A DNA stretch of 64,000 nt from Nocardioides ganghwensis (GTDB lineage: Bacteria > Actinomycetota > Actinomycetes > Propionibacteriales > Nocardioidaceae), in NCBI RefSeq assembly GCF_014779655.1, contig NZ_JACXYX010000008.1, positions 1 through 64,000 of the forward strand, written 5' to 3'. The notes below the pieces were generated by a model. That model was not told where the DNA came from. It made no database searches and saw only the letters and a list, made by a program, of their open reading frames with translations. Below, piece by piece: positions 53,222-62,228 of this stretch (positions are counted from its first letter, which is position 1; each line of letters starts with the position of its first letter). Made by a program: the position numbers and the translations under genes.

Positions 53222-53692
53222 TCAGGTCGCGGTGGTGTCGACCACGAACCACTGCACCGACTCGGTCGCGCGTAGCCGCGATCCCCACCCCTGGGCAGCG
53301 ACCTCGAAGACCATGGCAGCCGGGCTGGCCTGGGCGGACCGGTGCGCGTGTCGACCGGCGACCGGTCCGGGCGACGAGCATCCCCGGGAACGGACGTCGA
53401 GGATGATTCGATCGGGGTCGAGCCACCTCAGTCCGACCGCGACACGACGCGGGTCGCGCTCGAGCGCCACGCGCGTCGCGGCCTGGACGAGGACGACGAG
53501 GCGATCGGCTGCCTGACCCGGAACGGCCCGGTCCCGGCACCACGCCCGAACGAGGTCCCGAGCGGCGGTCGTCGCCGTGGGACTCCCCTGGAGGTGGAAC
53601 CGGGTGGTCCCCGGAGCATCAGCAGCGTTGTCCGCCACGTCCGCCACGTCCGCCTGGCCGGACACTCCCACTGCGCGCGGTTCCTCGCTCAT
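53222..53692 (-). CDS. Anti-sigma-factor-type ATPase (RsbW/HATPase_c_2-like)
   Basis: A 156-residue protein. It contains the SPTATTAARDLVRAWCRDRAVP helix and QAADRLVVLVQAATRVALER, the N-box region of RsbW-like ATPases, with a degenerate G box. Catalytic residues look weakened (LVQAATRVALER in place of the usual ELVTNAVRHA), so it may bind its partner without kinase activity. Start overlaps the STAS gene stop by four bases, a partner-switching pair. Confidence 0.7.
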   Translation of the reverse strand: MSEEPRAVGVSGQADVADVADNAADAPGTTRFHLQGSPTATTAARDLVRAWCRDRAVPGQAADRLVVLVQAATRVALERDPRRVAVGLRWLDPDRIILDVRSRGCSSPGPVAGRHAHRSAQASPAAMVFEVAAQGWGSRLRATESVQWFVVDTTAT

Positions 53693-54099
53693 GCGGACAC
53701 GTGGGGAGGCCGGGAGGAAGCCGGGCGGGGCGGGATCGGGCCCGGTGGTGCGTGGAGGTCGCCTCCCGGACCGCGGCCGGACGCGACGGCGAGCACCCCG
53801 CTGCGCCACAACGGGTCCACCCCGCGGCGCGGGGGTCCGGTCACCACGATGCGCACCCCACGCTCGAGGCAGGCGCGGTGGAGCCAGAGCAGCAGGCCCA
53901 CCGTCTCCGACGACAGGCGTCGCGGTCGCCCCAGGTCGACCACGAGCGCCGACGGACCGTGCTGCAGCAGCTCACGCACGCGAGCGCGGTGCCGAGCCGC
54001 GGCACGGGCGTCGCACAGCCCGCGGAGCGCCAGACGAGCGTCCCGTTCGACGGCGTCGTGGCTGGGGGATGGGGGAGGTGGTCCCGAGCGGTCCGACAT
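53689..54099 (-). CDS. STAS-domain anti-sigma antagonist-like protein
   Basis: A 136-residue protein with an STAS-type core: LLQHGPSALVVDLGRPRRLSS, then ETVGLLLWLHRACLERGVRIVVTG. The residues around the usual phospho-acceptor serine read RRLSSETVG, so phosphorylation by a kinase-type anti-sigma factor is possible. Together with the next gene (ATGA overlap) it would form an anti-sigma/antagonist switch, but no sigma factor gene is adjacent. The disordered N- and C-terminal tails are rich in Pro and Arg. Confidence 0.7.
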   Translation of the reverse strand: MSDRSGPPPPSPSHDAVERDARLALRGLCDARAAARHRARVRELLQHGPSALVVDLGRPRRLSSETVGLLLWLHRACLERGVRIVVTGPPRRGVDPLWRSGVLAVASGRGPGGDLHAPPGPIPPRPASSRPPHVSA

Positions 54100-54146
54100 G
54101 GTGCACCACGCTTCCCGCGGTGCGTGGCATCGGTCGGTCCGTCGTG

Positions 54147-54161
54147 TTGCAGTCGTGTGAC
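54147..54161. promoter_or_regulatory. 15-bp motif shared with the response-regulator upstream region
   Basis: TTGCAGTCGTGTGAC is one base away from the 50391-50405 copy. It lies 48 bases upstream of the STAS gene on the opposite strand, and 129 bases upstream of the HesB-like gene. Confidence 0.35.
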
Positions 54162-54289
54162 GGCGTTCGGACGACCTTCCGGCACCTCGGTCCCGGCCCT
54201 TGTCCGGGGCCCTCGGGCATGACGTGATGGAAGTGGGCCCGCTGCCCGTGCCGCGGGTCCGGAACCGTTCACCACACGCAGGAGGACCT

Positions 54290-54574
54290 GTGATCGCCAT
54301 CTCCGAGGAAGCACTGTCCGTCATCGCCCGCGTCACCGACCACCCGAAGCTGGAGCACCGCTCGGGAGTGCGGATCGCGCCCCCGTCCGGGTCCGGTGGG
54401 GATCGCGGGCTCGAGGTGCACGCCGTCAACGGCCCTGGGCTCGGCGACCGCGTGCTGGAGCGCAAGGGTGCCCGTCTCTACCTGAGCCCCGAGGCCGCGG
54501 AGCGGGTCGCCGGGTGTGAGCTCGATGCCCGCACCGAGCCCGGGGACCGGGTGCAGTTCGTCCTGAGGCGCTGA
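54290..54574 (+). CDS. HesB/IscA-like small protein
   Basis: A 94-residue protein that begins AISEEALSVIARVT, as HesB/IscA-family Fe-S carriers do, and ends in an SPEAAERVAGCELDAR segment. The conserved C-terminal Cys-x-Cys pair of IscA is missing, with only one cysteine in the protein, so it is probably a divergent relative rather than a functional carrier. GTG start with an AGGAGG site about four bases before it. Confidence 0.6.
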   Translation: MIAISEEALSVIARVTDHPKLEHRSGVRIAPPSGSGGDRGLEVHAVNGPGLGDRVLERKGARLYLSPEAAERVAGCELDARTEPGDRVQFVLRR

Positions 54575-54680
54575 CGCTTCGGCCGCGCTGCGGTCACACC
54601 AGCGTCAGGGTGGCCGCCACGACGCACAGCGTGGCGCGCGCCCCAACAGGCGAGCCTGAGCAGCGGATCCGCACGGACCG

Positions 54681-54833
54681 TCACCGCTGCAGCCAGAGCA
54701 GCGTCGCCAGGGACGCCCACGGGGTGACGAGCGCGCTGGCGTTGACCCCGACGAGGGCCGCCACGAGGTGTCGTACGTCGTCCGCGGCCGCGGGCTCGAC
54801 CAGGAGGGAGGCTGGGTGGAGGGCCTCGGTCAC
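54681..54833 (-). pseudogene. C-terminal remnant of an SLC13/ArsB-type transporter
   Basis: Minus strand, about 50 codons: a helix-and-loop ending LVTPWASLATLLWLQR and stop, after AALVGVNASAL. That is the typical last transmembrane segment of actinobacterial SLC13/ArsB-like permeases (GVN..P.(V/I)TPWASLATLLW). The rest of the roughly 400-residue transporter is absent: a sulfatase gene occupies the space upstream. I take it as a decayed fragment whose first nine-tenths has been lost. Confidence 0.6.
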
Positions 54834-54837
54834 CGGC

Positions 54838-56349
54838 TCACGACGGCTTGCGGGCGACGCCGCCGGTGGGTCCCGGGAGCGGACCGAACTGCTGGTTGCA
54901 GGTCCATCCGGCGCACGTCACCAGCTCGAGGCGACGCCGCTCGAGCGCCGTCCTCACCTCCGCGTAGGCCGGGTCGTCAACCACGTTGACCAGCTCGTCG
55001 GGGTCCAGGAGCCGGTCGTAGAGGAACGCGTCGGTCCCGTCGCTGCCGTAGAGGTAGCGCTCGGTGCGTACGCCGCGGTGTGACCAGCCGTCGCCGAGCG
55101 TCCGCCCGGTCTGGATCAGGGTGGTGTCGCGGAACGGCTGGACCTCGCCCCGCAGCGTGGGTGCGAGGGACAGGCCGTCCACCTGCCACTGGGGGACGAC
55201 ACCGGTCAGGGCGGCGAAGGTGGCCGGCAGGTCGACGAGGGTGGCGGGCAGGTCCGAGGTGCTGCCGGGCGCGACGCCCGGGCCGCGCACGACGAGCGGT
55301 ACCTGGAGCACCTCGTCGGTGAGCACGTCCTTGCCCACGAAGCGGTGCTCGCCGAGGGAATAGCCGTTGTCGGAGGTGAAGACGATGTAGGTCTCGTCGA
55401 GGACGCCCTGCTCGTCCAGGGTCTCCACGAGCGAGCCGACGGCCCGGTCGACCGCCTGGAGCGCCCGCAGCCGGGCGGTGTTCTCGGCCGTCACCTCAGC
55501 CCGCGACACCTGCTTGCGGTTGCGGAGGTAGGAGGGCTGGTCGGAGACGTCCGACTCGTTGAAGGCAGGGTCGTCGAAGGCCGCGGGCCGCTCGCCGACG
55601 AAGAGCTCTCGGTCCTGCGGCAGGGCCGGGGGATGCCCGCGGCCGCCCTCGGGCGAGATGCGGTAGTGCGGAGCGAGGTGCCAGGCGTAGACGACGAACG
55701 GGTCGTCGGTGCGCGCGAAGTCGCGGACCGCCCGGTTGGTGTGGTCCTCGATGACCGAGGTGACGTAGCTGTCGGTGTAGCGACGCGGGTCGCCGTCGCC
55801 GGTCATCGAGAAGTCCACGTAGTCGTAGACCCCGCGCATCAGCGCGTCCCACCGGGTCCAGCCGGCGGGGCGTACGTCGTGGGGGCCGTAGCCGTTGAGG
55901 AACTTCCCGACGAAGGCCGTCTGGTAGCCGCTGTCGCGGAACCAGACGCTCGCCTCATCGGCGGGGTCGAGCGCCGCGAAGCCGCCGTGCTCGCCCCGGT
56001 TGTGCTGCACGCCGTTGTTCTGGGCGTACTGCCCGGTGGCGAGCTGGGCGCGCGCCGGGCAGCACAGCGGATGGGGCGAGATCGCGTCGATGAACTCCAT
56101 GCCCTGGTCGGCCAGCAGCCGCCGCGTGATCGGCATGTGGTCGAGGTCGTCGTCGCGCATGTCGTCGGTGAGGACGAAGACGAGGTTGGGGCGCGATGCG
56201 TCTCCCGGGGCGGCGGACGGTGACTGCGTGCCCTGCACCATCCGCACCGACCCCGTGCCGCCGGAGTCACCCGTGGTGCTGACCGTGGCGAGGGTGGCGA
56301 CGAGTACGACGAGGAGGGCAGCCGTGATCGACTGTGCCCACGCTCGCAT
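54838..56349 (-). CDS. Secreted sulfatase
   Basis: A 503-residue sulfatase. Signal peptide-like N-terminus (RAWAQSITAALLVVLVATLA), then NLVFVLTDDMRDDDLDHMP as the metal-binding motif and HPLCCPARAQLATGQYAQNNGV, where C in CCPAR is the formylglycine precursor of C-x-P-x-R sulfatases. DNGYSLGEHRFVGK completes the metal site. It hydrolyses sulfate esters outside the cell; formylglycine formation needs a maturase encoded elsewhere. Confidence 0.93.
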   Translation of the reverse strand: MRAWAQSITAALLVVLVATLATVSTTGDSGGTGSVRMVQGTQSPSAAPGDASRPNLVFVLTDDMRDDDLDHMPITRRLLADQGMEFIDAISPHPLCCPARAQLATGQYAQNNGVQHNRGEHGGFAALDPADEASVWFRDSGYQTAFVGKFLNGYGPHDVRPAGWTRWDALMRGVYDYVDFSMTGDGDPRRYTDSYVTSVIEDHTNRAVRDFARTDDPFVVYAWHLAPHYRISPEGGRGHPPALPQDRELFVGERPAAFDDPAFNESDVSDQPSYLRNRKQVSRAEVTAENTARLRALQAVDRAVGSLVETLDEQGVLDETYIVFTSDNGYSLGEHRFVGKDVLTDEVLQVPLVVRGPGVAPGSTSDLPATLVDLPATFAALTGVVPQWQVDGLSLAPTLRGEVQPFRDTTLIQTGRTLGDGWSHRGVRTERYLYGSDGTDAFLYDRLLDPDELVNVVDDPAYAEVRTALERRRLELVTCAGWTCNQQFGPLPGPTGGVARKPS

Positions 56350-56574
56350 AGTGCCCCTCGCCGAGACCCTGAGGGTCCTGTCGTCCGCCCCTGTGTGGCG
56401 CAACAGTAGGACGGGTCGGGCCTGCTCCCCAAAGCGACACGACGACTGTGGCCGAGATGGTCCCAACCGCTAGCCTGTGCTCTCGCCGAGACCCGGCGCG
56501 ACCCGCACGAAGGAGCCTGCAGCACCCGCCATGGACGACAGTCAAAGTCCCCGCACGACCGCACGGGACACCGG

Positions 56575-57963
56575 GTGCGCGTCGTGACCCCCTTCCTGCT
56601 CCTGCTCGCCTCCCTGGCCCTCGTGGCCGCCTGCGGCCTCTTCGTCGCCGCGGAGTTCTCCTTCGTCACCGTCGACCGGCCGAGCGTCGAGCGTGCTGCC
56701 GCTGACGGCGACGAGGGCGCCCGCGGCGTCCAGCTCGCGCTCCGGTCGCTGTCGACCCAGCTCTCCGGGGCCCAGGTCGGCATCACGGTCACCAACCTGG
56801 CGATCGGCTTCCTGGCGGAGCCGGCGATCGCCGACCTCATCCGCGAGCCGCTGGCCTCGTCCGGCGTGCCCGAAGGGGCGGTCTCGCCGCTCGCGCTGAC
56901 CCTCGGCCTGGTCCTCGGCACGGTCGTCACCATGATCTTCGGCGAGATGGTGCCCAAGAACATCGCGATCGCCCGGCCGCTGGCGACCGCCCGGGCCACC
57001 CAGGGCTTCATGCGGGGCTTCACCGCCATGACCAGCCGCCCGATCCGGGTGCTCAACGGCTCGGCCAACGCGATCGTGCGCCGCCTGGGCATCGAGCCCC
57101 AGGAGGAGCTGCGGTCGGCGCGCAGCAGCCAGGAGCTCGCGTCCCTCGTCCAGCGCTCGGCCGACCAGGGCACCCTGGACGCCGACACCGCCGAGCTCGT
57201 GGAGCGCTCCGTCGAGTTCGGCAGCCGGACCGCCGGCGAGATCATGACGCCGCGCGTACGCACCACGACGGTGGAGGAGGGCGAGCGGGTCTCCGCGGTC
57301 ATCGACCTGGCCCGCCAGACCGGGCACTCGCGGTTCCCCGTGCTCGACGCCGAGGACACCGTCGTCGGCACCGTGCACGTCAAGCACGCGGTCGCCGTCC
57401 CCGTGCACGAGCGCTCGACGACCCGCATCAAGCACGTGATGGTCAAGCCGGTCGTCGTGCCGGACAGCCTGCGGCTCGACCCGCTCCTCGCCCTGCTGCG
57501 CCAGGACGGCTTCCAGATGGCCGTCGTGCTCGACGAGTACGGCGGCCACGCCGGCATCGTGACGCTCGAGGACGTCGTGGAGGAGATCGTCGGCGACATC
57601 TCCGACGAGCACGACCGCCTCGGCGCCCGGATCCGGCAGCGCCGCGACGGCAGCTGGACCCTCTCCGGCCTCCTGCGCCCCGACGAGGTGGAGGACGTCA
57701 CCGAGGTCGAGCTGCCCGACCACGAGGACTACGACACGGTTGCGGGCCTCGTGATGCGCGAGCTCGGCAAGATCCCCGAGCCCGGGGACCGCATCGAGCT
57801 CCCGGTGCCCGACCGGACCGACCCCCACGAGCCGCGCGAGCGCCTGGTGACCCTGACCGTCCAGCGGATGGACGGCCTGCGCATCGACCGGCTCGACCTG
57901 CGCGTCGTCGCCCCTGATCACGGGTCCGAGTCCGGGTCCGCGTCAGAGGGAGGACGTCGATGA
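56575..57963 (+). CDS. CNNM/CorC-type membrane protein, first copy
   Basis: A 462-residue protein with an N-terminal DUF21 membrane region (FLLLLASLALVAACGLFVAAEFSF, the FGEMVPKNIAIARP motif), two CBS domains (TPRVRTTTVEEGE..., MVKPVVVPDSLRLDPLLALL, VVLDEYGGHAGIVTLEDVVEEIVGDI) and a C-terminal CorC_HlyC domain. Probable divalent cation or magnesium handling. The GTG overlaps the next CNNM-like gene's ATG as ATGA, so the two are co-translated. Confidence 0.9.
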   Translation: MRVVTPFLLLLASLALVAACGLFVAAEFSFVTVDRPSVERAAADGDEGARGVQLALRSLSTQLSGAQVGITVTNLAIGFLAEPAIADLIREPLASSGVPEGAVSPLALTLGLVLGTVVTMIFGEMVPKNIAIARPLATARATQGFMRGFTAMTSRPIRVLNGSANAIVRRLGIEPQEELRSARSSQELASLVQRSADQGTLDADTAELVERSVEFGSRTAGEIMTPRVRTTTVEEGERVSAVIDLARQTGHSRFPVLDAEDTVVGTVHVKHAVAVPVHERSTTRIKHVMVKPVVVPDSLRLDPLLALLRQDGFQMAVVLDEYGGHAGIVTLEDVVEEIVGDISDEHDRLGARIRQRRDGSWTLSGLLRPDEVEDVTEVELPDHEDYDTVAGLVMRELGKIPEPGDRIELPVPDRTDPHEPRERLVTLTVQRMDGLRIDRLDLRVVAPDHGSESGSASEGGRR

Positions 57964-59024
57964 ACAGCGACCTCTTCGGCGTCGGCCTCGCCGTCGTGCT
58001 GCTCGCCCTCAATGCCTTCTTCGTGGGTGCCGAGTTCGCGCTGCTCGCGGCTCGTCGCAGCCAGATCGAGCCGCGGGCCCAGGAGGGCTCGAGGGCCGCC
58101 CGTACGACGCTGCGGGCCATGGAGAACGTCTCGCTCGTCATGGCGGGCGCCCAGCTGGGCATCACGGTGTGCTCGCTGGGCCTCGGTGCGATCGGCGAGC
58201 CCGCGGTGGCACACCTGCTCGAGCCGGCGTTCCACGCCGCCCGCCTCCCGGACGACCTCCTGCACCCGGTCTCGTTCGTGGTGGCGATGTCGATCGTGGT
58301 CTACCTCCACGTCGTCCTCGGGGAGATGGTCCCCAAGAACATCGCCCTCGCCGGCGCCGACCGGGTCGCCATGGTGCTCAGCCCGCCGATGATGGTGATC
58401 GTCACCGTGCTCCGGCCGGTGATCGGCGGGATGAACATGGTCGCCAACGCCGTCCTCCGCCTCCTGCGCATCGAGCCGAAGGACGAGGTCCACTCCAGCT
58501 TCACCCGCGAGGAGGTCGCCGCTCTCGTCGAGGAGTCCCGCGGCGAGGGGCTGATCGAGGCGGACGAGTACGACCGGCTCGCCGGCGCGCTCGGCTTCAC
58601 GGAGAAGTCGGTGTCGTCGATCCTGATGACCCCGGACACCCTCGCCACCGTCGCGCCCGGCTCGACCGTCGCCGACGTGGAGGCCGTGTGCGCCGCGACC
58701 GGCTTCAGCCGGTTCCCCGTGGCGGGCGCCGACGGCTCCCTCCTGGGCTACCTCCACATCAAGGACGCGCTCGAGTCCGACGACGACAAGCGGTCGCGGG
58801 TCATCGAGGACAAGTGGATCCGCCCGTTCGCGTCGGTGCACCCCGACGACCTGCTGCACGACGCTCTCGAGAGCCTCCAGGTCAAGGGGGCCCACATGGC
58901 CCGCGTGGTGGAGCGCGACGGGACGGTCATCGGCCTGGTCACCCTCGAGGACGTCCTCGAGGAGCTCGTCGGGGAGATCCGCGACGCCGCGCACCACGAC
59001 GTGTCCGGCGCCGACGCGCACTGA
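57960..59024 (+). CDS. CNNM/CorC-type membrane protein, second copy
   Basis: A 354-residue paralogue of the preceding gene with DUF21 membrane part (FGVGLAVVLLALNAFFVGAEFALL, LGEMVPKNIALAGADR) and CBS pair (ILMTPDTLATVAPGS, VVERDGTVIGLVTLEDVLEELVG). It lacks the long CorC_HlyC tail of its neighbour. The pair probably forms a heteromeric cation transporter or regulator. Confidence 0.9.
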   Translation: MNSDLFGVGLAVVLLALNAFFVGAEFALLAARRSQIEPRAQEGSRAARTTLRAMENVSLVMAGAQLGITVCSLGLGAIGEPAVAHLLEPAFHAARLPDDLLHPVSFVVAMSIVVYLHVVLGEMVPKNIALAGADRVAMVLSPPMMVIVTVLRPVIGGMNMVANAVLRLLRIEPKDEVHSSFTREEVAALVEESRGEGLIEADEYDRLAGALGFTEKSVSSILMTPDTLATVAPGSTVADVEAVCAATGFSRFPVAGADGSLLGYLHIKDALESDDDKRSRVIEDKWIRPFASVHPDDLLHDALESLQVKGAHMARVVERDGTVIGLVTLEDVLEELVGEIRDAAHHDVSGADAH

Positions 59025-59044
59025 GCGCTGGATAGGGTCTGAGC

Positions 59045-59644
59045 GTGTCCGAGGAAGCGTCCCGCGTCTGGACCGTGCCCAACATCATCAGTGTGGTGCG
59101 GCTGGCCGGCGTGCCCCTGTTCCTCTGGCTCGTGCTCGGGCCCGAGGCGGACGCGATCGCGCTCGTGGTGCTGATGGTCGCCGGCTTCACCGACTTCCTC
59201 GACGGCTGGCTCGCCCGACGCCTCGACCAGTACTCCAGGCTCGGCGAGATCCTCGACCCGGTGGCCGACCGGCTCTACATCCTCGCCGTGGTCATCGGGC
59301 TCTTCCTGCGCGACATCATCCCGTGGTGGGTCGCGCTGGCCCTCCCGCTGCGTGACCTCTTCCTCTGGGGCCTGGTGCCGATCCTGCGCACCCGCGGCTT
59401 CTCGGCACTGCCGGTGCACTTCCTCGGCAAGGCAGCCACGTTCAACCTCCTCTACGCCTTCCCGCTGCTGCTGCTCGGCGAGGGCGACGGCGTCGTGGCC
59501 ACGCTCGCGCGCAACTTCGGCTGGGCCTTCGCGTGGTGGGGGATCGGTCTCTACTGGTGGGCCGGCGTGCTCTACGCGTGGCAGGTGCGCACCCTGCTGC
59601 GGGAGACCCCGCGGCGCAGGTCGACGGCGAGCGACCATGGTTGA
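59045..59644 (+). CDS. CDP-alcohol phosphatidyltransferase (PgsA2-like)
   Basis: A 199-residue membrane enzyme with the CDP-alcohol signature DGWLARRLDQYSRLGEILD and the following PVAD, which fits D-G-x2-A-R-x8-G-x3-D-x3-D. It makes a phospholipid head-group linkage at the membrane. It heads the conserved block seen in mycobacteria from Rv1822 (pgsA2) onward. GTG start at 59045. Confidence 0.9.
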   Translation: MSEEASRVWTVPNIISVVRLAGVPLFLWLVLGPEADAIALVVLMVAGFTDFLDGWLARRLDQYSRLGEILDPVADRLYILAVVIGLFLRDIIPWWVALALPLRDLFLWGLVPILRTRGFSALPVHFLGKAATFNLLYAFPLLLLGEGDGVVATLARNFGWAFAWWGIGLYWWAGVLYAWQVRTLLRETPRRRSTASDHG

Positions 59645-60539
59645 GCCGCAGGGGGCGACGCAGGGGGCGACGCAGGCACCCGAGCGCCCGTTGCCCGAGC
59701 ACGTCACCACGCCGCTGCTGACCCTCATCACCGCGCGGTCCATGGACGAGGACTACGCCCACGTCGCGCAGAAGCGCGCGGCGGCGGGCGACGTACGCCC
59801 CCGAACGGTCCGCCCGCACTGGACCAGCGTGATGGCGGTCGCCGCGCTCGGTGTGATGACCGCGGTGGTCGCCGCCCAGACCGACCGGCAGGCTCCGGTC
59901 GACGAGCTGAGTCGCGCCGCGCTGATCGAGCAGATCGACAGCCGCAGCGACGAGCTCCAGTCGCTGCAGGCCCAGGTGGGGGACCTGACCCGCTCCAACG
60001 CAGCCCTCGCCAGCCGCAACACCACGATCCAGGGCCAGCTCGACGACATCGGGTCGCGGGTGCAGCGGGCCGAGCTCCTCAGCGGCTTCTCCGTGGTGAA
60101 CGGCCCGGGCGTGCGGATCACCGTCGACAACGGTCCCGATGCCGACGTCAACAGCGAGATCCGCGACGAGGACCTCGCGACGCTCGTCGACGGGCTGTGG
60201 GAGGCCGGGGCGGAGGCGATCGCGGTCAACGACCAGCGGCTCAACGCCCTCGGCGGCATCCGCAACACCAACCGGGCGATCCACGTCAACGGGCGGCCCG
60301 TCAACGCCCCCTACGTCGTGTCGGCGATCGGCGACCCCCGTACGCTCCAGGCGCGACTCCTGCAGACCAGCCAGGGCCAGGAGTGGTTCGCGCTGGTCAA
60401 CGGGCTCGACTTTGTCTACACCCCGGAGAATGTCGACGACATCCGCCTGCCGGCTGCACCCGAGCGCATCCTTCGTGATGTGATCGAGCTCAACGCCGAC
60501 CCGGACAGCGGACCGGATGGAGAGGGGAGCACGCCGTGA
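59637..60539 (+). CDS. DUF881 family protein, first copy
   Basis: A 300-residue membrane-anchored protein: Pro/Thr-rich cytoplasmic N-terminus, one transmembrane helix (VMAVAALGVMTAVVAAQT), coiled coil (ELQSLQAQVGDLTRSN) and DUF881 domain (GPGVRITVDNGPDADV, AGAEAIAVNDQRL). DUF881 proteins lie beside small basic protein genes in actinobacterial chromosomes and are linked to the cell-envelope or division region. The ATG overlaps the phosphatidyltransferase stop. Confidence 0.88.
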   Translation: MVEPQGATQGATQAPERPLPEHVTTPLLTLITARSMDEDYAHVAQKRAAAGDVRPRTVRPHWTSVMAVAALGVMTAVVAAQTDRQAPVDELSRAALIEQIDSRSDELQSLQAQVGDLTRSNAALASRNTTIQGQLDDIGSRVQRAELLSGFSVVNGPGVRITVDNGPDADVNSEIRDEDLATLVDGLWEAGAEAIAVNDQRLNALGGIRNTNRAIHVNGRPVNAPYVVSAIGDPRTLQARLLQTSQGQEWFALVNGLDFVYTPENVDDIRLPAAPERILRDVIELNADPDSGPDGEGSTP

Positions 60540-60868
60540 TCGCCGCCCTTGGCCTGCTCCTCGGCATCATCGCCGGCCTCGTGTTCGCACCCGACGTGCC
60601 GCTCAGCCTGCAGAACTACCTGCCCATCGCGGTGGTCGTCGCGCTCGACGCCGTGTTCGGCGGCCTGCGCGCCTACCTCGACGGGATCTTCGACGACAAG
60701 GTCTTCGTCGTCTCGTTCGTCAGCAACGTCGTCGTCGCCGCCGCGATCGTCTACCTCGGCGACCAGCTCGGCGTCGGCTCGCAGCTGAGCACCGGCGTCA
60801 TCGTCGTGCTCGGCATCCGGATCTTCTCCAACGTCGCAGCGATCCGCAGGCACGTGTTCCATGCCTGA
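60536..60868 (+). CDS. sbp: Small basic protein Sbp/DUF1290
   Basis: A 110-residue integral membrane protein of the Sbp/DUF1290 family (IAALGLLLGIIAGLVFAPD at the N-terminus, FGGLRAYLDGIFDDKVFVVSFVSN in the middle), nearly identical in layout to Rv1824. It lies between the two DUF881 genes with overlaps on both sides. Function unknown; position next to envelope genes is conserved. Confidence 0.9.
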   Translation: MIAALGLLLGIIAGLVFAPDVPLSLQNYLPIAVVVALDAVFGGLRAYLDGIFDDKVFVVSFVSNVVVAAAIVYLGDQLGVGSQLSTGVIVVLGIRIFSNVAAIRRHVFHA

Positions 60869-61622
60869 CTCCGCGCCCGACGAGCCCCGCGCCCCCGAGG
60901 CCCCCGAGTCGTCCGGGCCGACGCGGCCCTCGCTCGTGCCCTCGCGTCGGCAGGCCGTCGTCGCCGTGCTGCTCGCCGTCCTCGGCTTCGCCTTCGTCGT
61001 CCAGGTGCGCGACACCAAGGCCAACGACACCTACGCCGGCCTGCGCGAGAGCGAGCTGATCGAGGTCCTCGACGGCCTCACCGGCACCGCGGAGCGGGCG
61101 CGACGCGAGGTGGACCGGCTCGAGAGCCGCCGCGACGAGCTGCGCGACGAGAGCCAGGCCCGCGCGGCCGCACTCGACGAGGCCGAGCAGCGGGTGCGGA
61201 CCCTCAACATCATCGCCGGCCTGGTGCCGGTCACGGGCCCCGGGCTGCGGGTGACCATCACCGAGAGCACCGGACGGGTCGCGGTCGGCTCGCTGCTCGA
61301 CACCGTCCAGGAGCTGCGCACCGCCGGGGCCGAGGCGATGGAGTTCAACGACGAGGTGAGGCTCGGCGCCGACAGCTCCTTCGAGAACGCGGTCGGCGGC
61401 ATCGAGCTCGACGACCAGCTGCTCGAGCCCCCCTACGTCCTCGACGTGATCGGCGACCCGCACATCCTGCGCACGGCGCTCAGCTTCTCCACCGGACCGA
61501 TCGAGACCCTCGAGGGTCTCGACGGGGCCACCGTGACCGTCGAGGAGCTCGAGGCCGTCGAGATCGAGAGCGTCCGCGAGGCGGACCGACCTGAGTATGC
61601 GGAGTCCGGCAACGGCCAGTAG
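60861..61622 (+). CDS. DUF881 family protein, second copy
   Basis: A 253-residue DUF881 paralogue with one transmembrane helix (AVVAVLLAVLGFAFVVQV), a Glu/Arg-rich coiled coil and the conserved GPGLRVTITESTG and AGAEAMEFNDEVRLG blocks. Overlaps sbp by eight bases. Confidence 0.9.
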   Translation: MPDSAPDEPRAPEAPESSGPTRPSLVPSRRQAVVAVLLAVLGFAFVVQVRDTKANDTYAGLRESELIEVLDGLTGTAERARREVDRLESRRDELRDESQARAAALDEAEQRVRTLNIIAGLVPVTGPGLRVTITESTGRVAVGSLLDTVQELRTAGAEAMEFNDEVRLGADSSFENAVGGIELDDQLLEPPYVLDVIGDPHILRTALSFSTGPIETLEGLDGATVTVEELEAVEIESVREADRPEYAESGNGQ

Positions 61623-61686
61623 CCTGCCGGGCACCCGGCACACCCCGATCCACCCCTGATCCCGCCGACACACCCAAGGAGCCCAC

Positions 61687-62073
61687 GTGTATCCGGAGAA
61701 CCTCAAGTACACCAGCGAGCACGAGTGGGTGCGTACGCCCGGCGACACCGACGGCTCGGTCCGGATCGGGATCACCGACTTCGCGCAGGACGCGCTCGGC
61801 GACATCGTGTACGTCTCCCTCCCGCAGGTCGGCGACCAGGTGACCGCGGGGGAGACGTGCGGCGAGCTGGAGTCGACCAAGTCGGTCAGCGACATCTACG
61901 CGCCGGTGACCGGCGAGGTCGTGGCCACCAACCCGGCCCTCGACTCGACGCCCGAGCTCGTCAACAGCGACCCCTACGAGGCGGGCTGGCTGTTCGAGGT
62001 GAGCGTGTCCGACGCCGCCGAGGTGGACGGCCTGATGGACGCCGCCGCCTACCAGGCCGGCCTGGACGGCTGA
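61687..62073 (+). CDS. gcvH: Glycine cleavage system H protein
   Basis: A 128-residue lipoyl carrier with [28 protein letters not shown] and the lipoylation site [18 protein letters not shown], where the lysine in STKS receives lipoate. It shuttles the aminomethyl group between the P and T proteins of the glycine cleavage complex. Position between DUF881 and garA genes matches Rv1826. Confidence 0.96.
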   Translation: MYPENLKYTSEHEWVRTPGDTDGSVRIGITDFAQDALGDIVYVSLPQVGDQVTAGETCGELESTKSVSDIYAPVTGEVVATNPALDSTPELVNSDPYEAGWLFEVSVSDAAEVDGLMDAAAYQAGLDG

Positions 62074-62228
62074 CCAGTCCCGAGCGCCCACCCCGATCAC
62101 ACCCCGATGGCCTGCTGGCTCGCTGACGGATCGTCCGTCGCGTCCATGGCGGGACTGGTAGGTTCGGGACAACCGTCAACCTCAACCCTCGCCTGAGGGT
62201 TCAGCGTCGATCCGTCGAGGAGTTCCCC

